Source: Tubiluchus corallicola (lineage: Eukaryota > Priapulida > Priapulimorpha > Priapulimorphida > Tubiluchidae). Taken from it: 30,000 bases of DNA. Shown here piece by piece: positions 27,381 to 30,000 of the stretch (position 1 is the first letter of the stretch; every line of letters starts with the position of its first letter). The translations under genes were made by a program, and so were the position numbers. The notes beneath the pieces were generated by a model, which was not told where the DNA came from, made no database searches, and saw only the letters and a program-made list of their open reading frames with translations. The stretch covers positions 1 to 30,000 of the forward strand of contig JAQGDQ010001212.1 of the NCBI GenBank assembly GCA_030141605.1. Direction: 5' to 3'.

Positions 27381-30000
27381 GTACGTAAATAAAACACAGT
27401 TAAGATGAGAATTTGTCAAAGATACGTAAATAAAACACAGTTGAGATGAGAATTTGCCAAAGATACATAAATAAAACACAGTTGAGATGAGAATTTCCCA
27501 AAGATACGTAAATGAAACACAGTTGAGATGAGAATTTGTCAAAGATACGTAAATGAAACACAGTTAAGACGAGAATTTGTCAAAGATACGTAAATGAAAC
27601 ACAGTTAAGACGAGAATTTGTCAAAGACACGTAAATGAAACACAGTTAAGATGAGAATTTGTCAAAGATACGTAAACGAAACACAGTTAAGATGAGAATT
27701 TGCTAAAGATACCTAAACGAAACACAGTTAAGATGAGAATTTGCTAAAGATACCTAAACGAAACACAGTTAAGATGAGAATTTGTCAAAGATACGTAAAT
27801 AAAACACAGTTAAGATGAGAATTTGCTAAAGATACCTAAACGAAACACAGTTAAGATGAGAATTTGTCAAAGATACGTAAATAAAACACAGTTAAATTGA
27901 GAATTTGTCAAAGATACGTAAATGAAACACAGTTAAGATGAGAATTTGTCAAAGATACGTAAATGAAACACAGTTAAGATGAGAATTTGTCAAAGATACG
28001 TAAATAAAACACAGTTAAGATGAGAATTTGTCAAAGATACGTAAACGAAACACAGTTAAGATGAGAATTTGCTAAAGATACCTAAACGAAACACAGTTAA
28101 GATGAGAATTTGCTAAAGATACCTAAACGAAACACAGTTAAGATGAGAATTTGTCAAAGATACGTAAATAAAACACAGTTAAGATGAGAATTTGCTAAAG
28201 ATACCTAAACGAAACACAGTTAAGATGAGAATTTGTCAAAGATACGTAAATAAAACACAGTTAAATTGAGAATTTGTCAAAGATACGTAAATGAAACACA
28301 GTTAAGATGAGAATTTGTCAAAGATACGTAAATGAAACACAGTTAAGATGAGAATTTGTCAAAGATCCGTAAATAAAACACAGTTAAGATGAGAATTTGT
28401 CAAAGATACGTAAATAAAACACAGTTAAATTGAGAATTTGTCAAAGATACGTAAATGAAACACAGTTAAGATGAGAATTTGTCAAAGATACGTAAACGAA
28501 ACACAGTTAAGATGAGAATTTGTCAAAGATACGTAAATGAAACACTAAAACACAGTTAAGATGAGAATTTGTCAAAGATACGTAAATGAAACACAGTTAA
28601 GATGAGAATTTGTCAAAGATACGTAAATGAAACACAGTTAAGATGAGAATTTGTCAAAGATACATAAATGAAACACAGTTGAGATGAGAATTTGTCAAAG
28701 ATACGTAAATGAAACACAGTTAAGATGAGAATTTGCCAAAGATACGTAAATGAAACACAGTTAAGATGAGAATTTGTCAAAGATACGTAAATGAAACACA
28801 GTTGAGATGAGAATTTGCCAAAGATACGTAAATGAAACAGTTAAGATGAGAATTTGTCAAAGATACGTAAATGAAACAGTTAAGATGAGAATTTGTCAAA
28901 GATACGTAAATGAAACACAGTTGAGATGAGAATTTGTCAAAGATACATAAATGAAACACAGTTAAGACGAGAATTTGCAAAGATACGTAAATGAAACACA
29001 GTTAAGACGAGAATTTGTCAAAGATACGTAAATGAAACACAGTTAAGATGAGAATTTGTCAAAGATACGTAAATGAAACACAGTTGAGATGAGAATTTGT
29101 CAAAGATACGTAAATGAAACACAGTTAAGATGAGAATTTGTCAAAGATACGTAAATGAAACACAGTTAAGATGAGAATTTGTCAAAGATACGTAAATAAA
29201 ACACAGTTAAGATGAGAATTTGTCAAAGATACGTAAATGAAACACAGTTAAGATGAGAATTTGTCAAAGATACGTAAATAAAACACGGTTAAGATGAGAA
29301 TTTGTCAAAGATACGTAAATAAAACACGGTTAAGATGAGAATTTGTCAAAGATACGTAAATAAAACACAGTTAAGATGAGAATTTGTCAAAGATACGTAA
29401 ATGAAACACAGTTAAGATAAGAATTTGCCAAAGATACGTAAATAAAACACGGTTAAGATGAGAATTTGTCAAGGATACATAAATAAAACACAGTTAACAT
29501 GAGAATTTGTCAAAGATACGTAAATAAAACACAGTTAAGATAAGAATTTGCCAAAGATACGTAAATAAAACACGGTTAAGATGAGAATTTGTCAAAGATA
29601 CGTAAATAAAACACGGTTAAGATGAGAATTTGTCAAAGATACGTAAATAAAACACGGTTAAGATGAGAATTTGTCAAAGATACGTAAATAAAACACGGTT
29701 AAGATGAGAATTTGTCAAAGATACGTAAATAAAACACGGTTAAGATGAGAATTTGTCAAAGATACGTAAATAAAACACGGTTAAGATAAGAATTTGCCAA
29801 AGATACGTAAATAAAACACGGTTAAGATGAGAATTTGTCAAGGATACATAAATAAAACACAGTTAAGATGAGAATTTGTCAAAGATACGTAAATGAAACA
29901 CAGTTAAGATGAGAATTTGTCAAAGATACGTAAACGAAACACAGTTAAGATGAGAATTTGTCAAAGATACATAAACGAAACACAGTTAAGATAAGAATTT
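27381..30000. repeat. 41-bp satellite, at least 63 units, runs off the window
   Basis: The unit is gatacgtaaatgaaacacag followed by ttaagatgagaatttgtcaa and a, 41 bp. It has diagnostic variants (cctaaacga, aattgag, gccaaag, cacggtt, aaggatacat). Blocks of nine units (369 bp) recur, for example 27672-28040 against 28041-28409, and markers at 29471 and 29840. A few units have lost three bases (about 28838-28900), and one has a short duplicated piece at about 28545. Minus frames over the array are repeat artefacts. Confidence 0.95.

Noticed and set aside
28777-28980. 67-codon minus frame with repeated peptide
   Set aside because: It lies inside the 41-bp satellite where a few units lost three bases; a repeat artefact.

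Overview
The window is nuclear DNA of a multicellular animal, probably a repeat-rich invertebrate. Genes are split by GT-AG introns, intergenic DNA is AT-rich, and there are hAT-like, Tigger/pogo-like and CR1-like transposon remnants plus many minisatellites. I cannot name the phylum. No bacterial, phage or CRISPR features are present.

Region 1 (1-14.3 kb) is the 3' part of a plus-strand gene for a ZCWPW1-type histone-mark reader. Seven exons (1262-1382, 1791-1863, 4849-4956, 6571-6760, 9298-9387, 9938-10063, 11503-12560) join in one frame to about 588 residues. They hold the end of a CW zinc finger, a full PWWP domain and a long Lys/Ser-rich tail. The earlier exons lie upstream of the window or are missing. 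The first two exons also occur as an exact inverted copy in the left arm of a palindrome centred near 1152. Three introns carry tandem arrays (22 bp; 20 bp; 20, 100 and 19 bp), and a 63-bp array of about 25 units starts just after the stop codon. The introns also hold three Tigger-like MITEs, a hAT-like MITE with perfect 8-bp target duplications, a hAT derivative with a GA expansion, and LINE 3' ends.

Region 2 (14.3-18.3 kb) holds a decayed LINE and then a complete, intronless TRMT112 gene (17076-17450), followed by a second hAT-like MITE. TRMT112 is the shared activating partner of several methyltransferases.

Region 3 (18.3-27.4 kb) is mostly transposon debris: a hAT deletion derivative that still encodes a transposase C-terminus, a third hAT-like MITE, a Tigger-like MITE, a nested repeat cluster and a CR1-like LINE end. 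It also has two plausible minus-strand terminal exons, one with a membrane segment and one soluble and Ala/Glu-rich, and one possible plus-strand exon at 27197-27380. I do not recognise these three.

Region 4 (27.38 kb to the end) is a 41-bp satellite of at least 63 units with a nine-unit (369 bp) higher-order period, running off the window.

The most striking structure is the 747-bp-arm palindrome that duplicates the CW/PWWP exons head to head. It would make long double-stranded pre-mRNA if real, and must first be separated from an assembly artefact.
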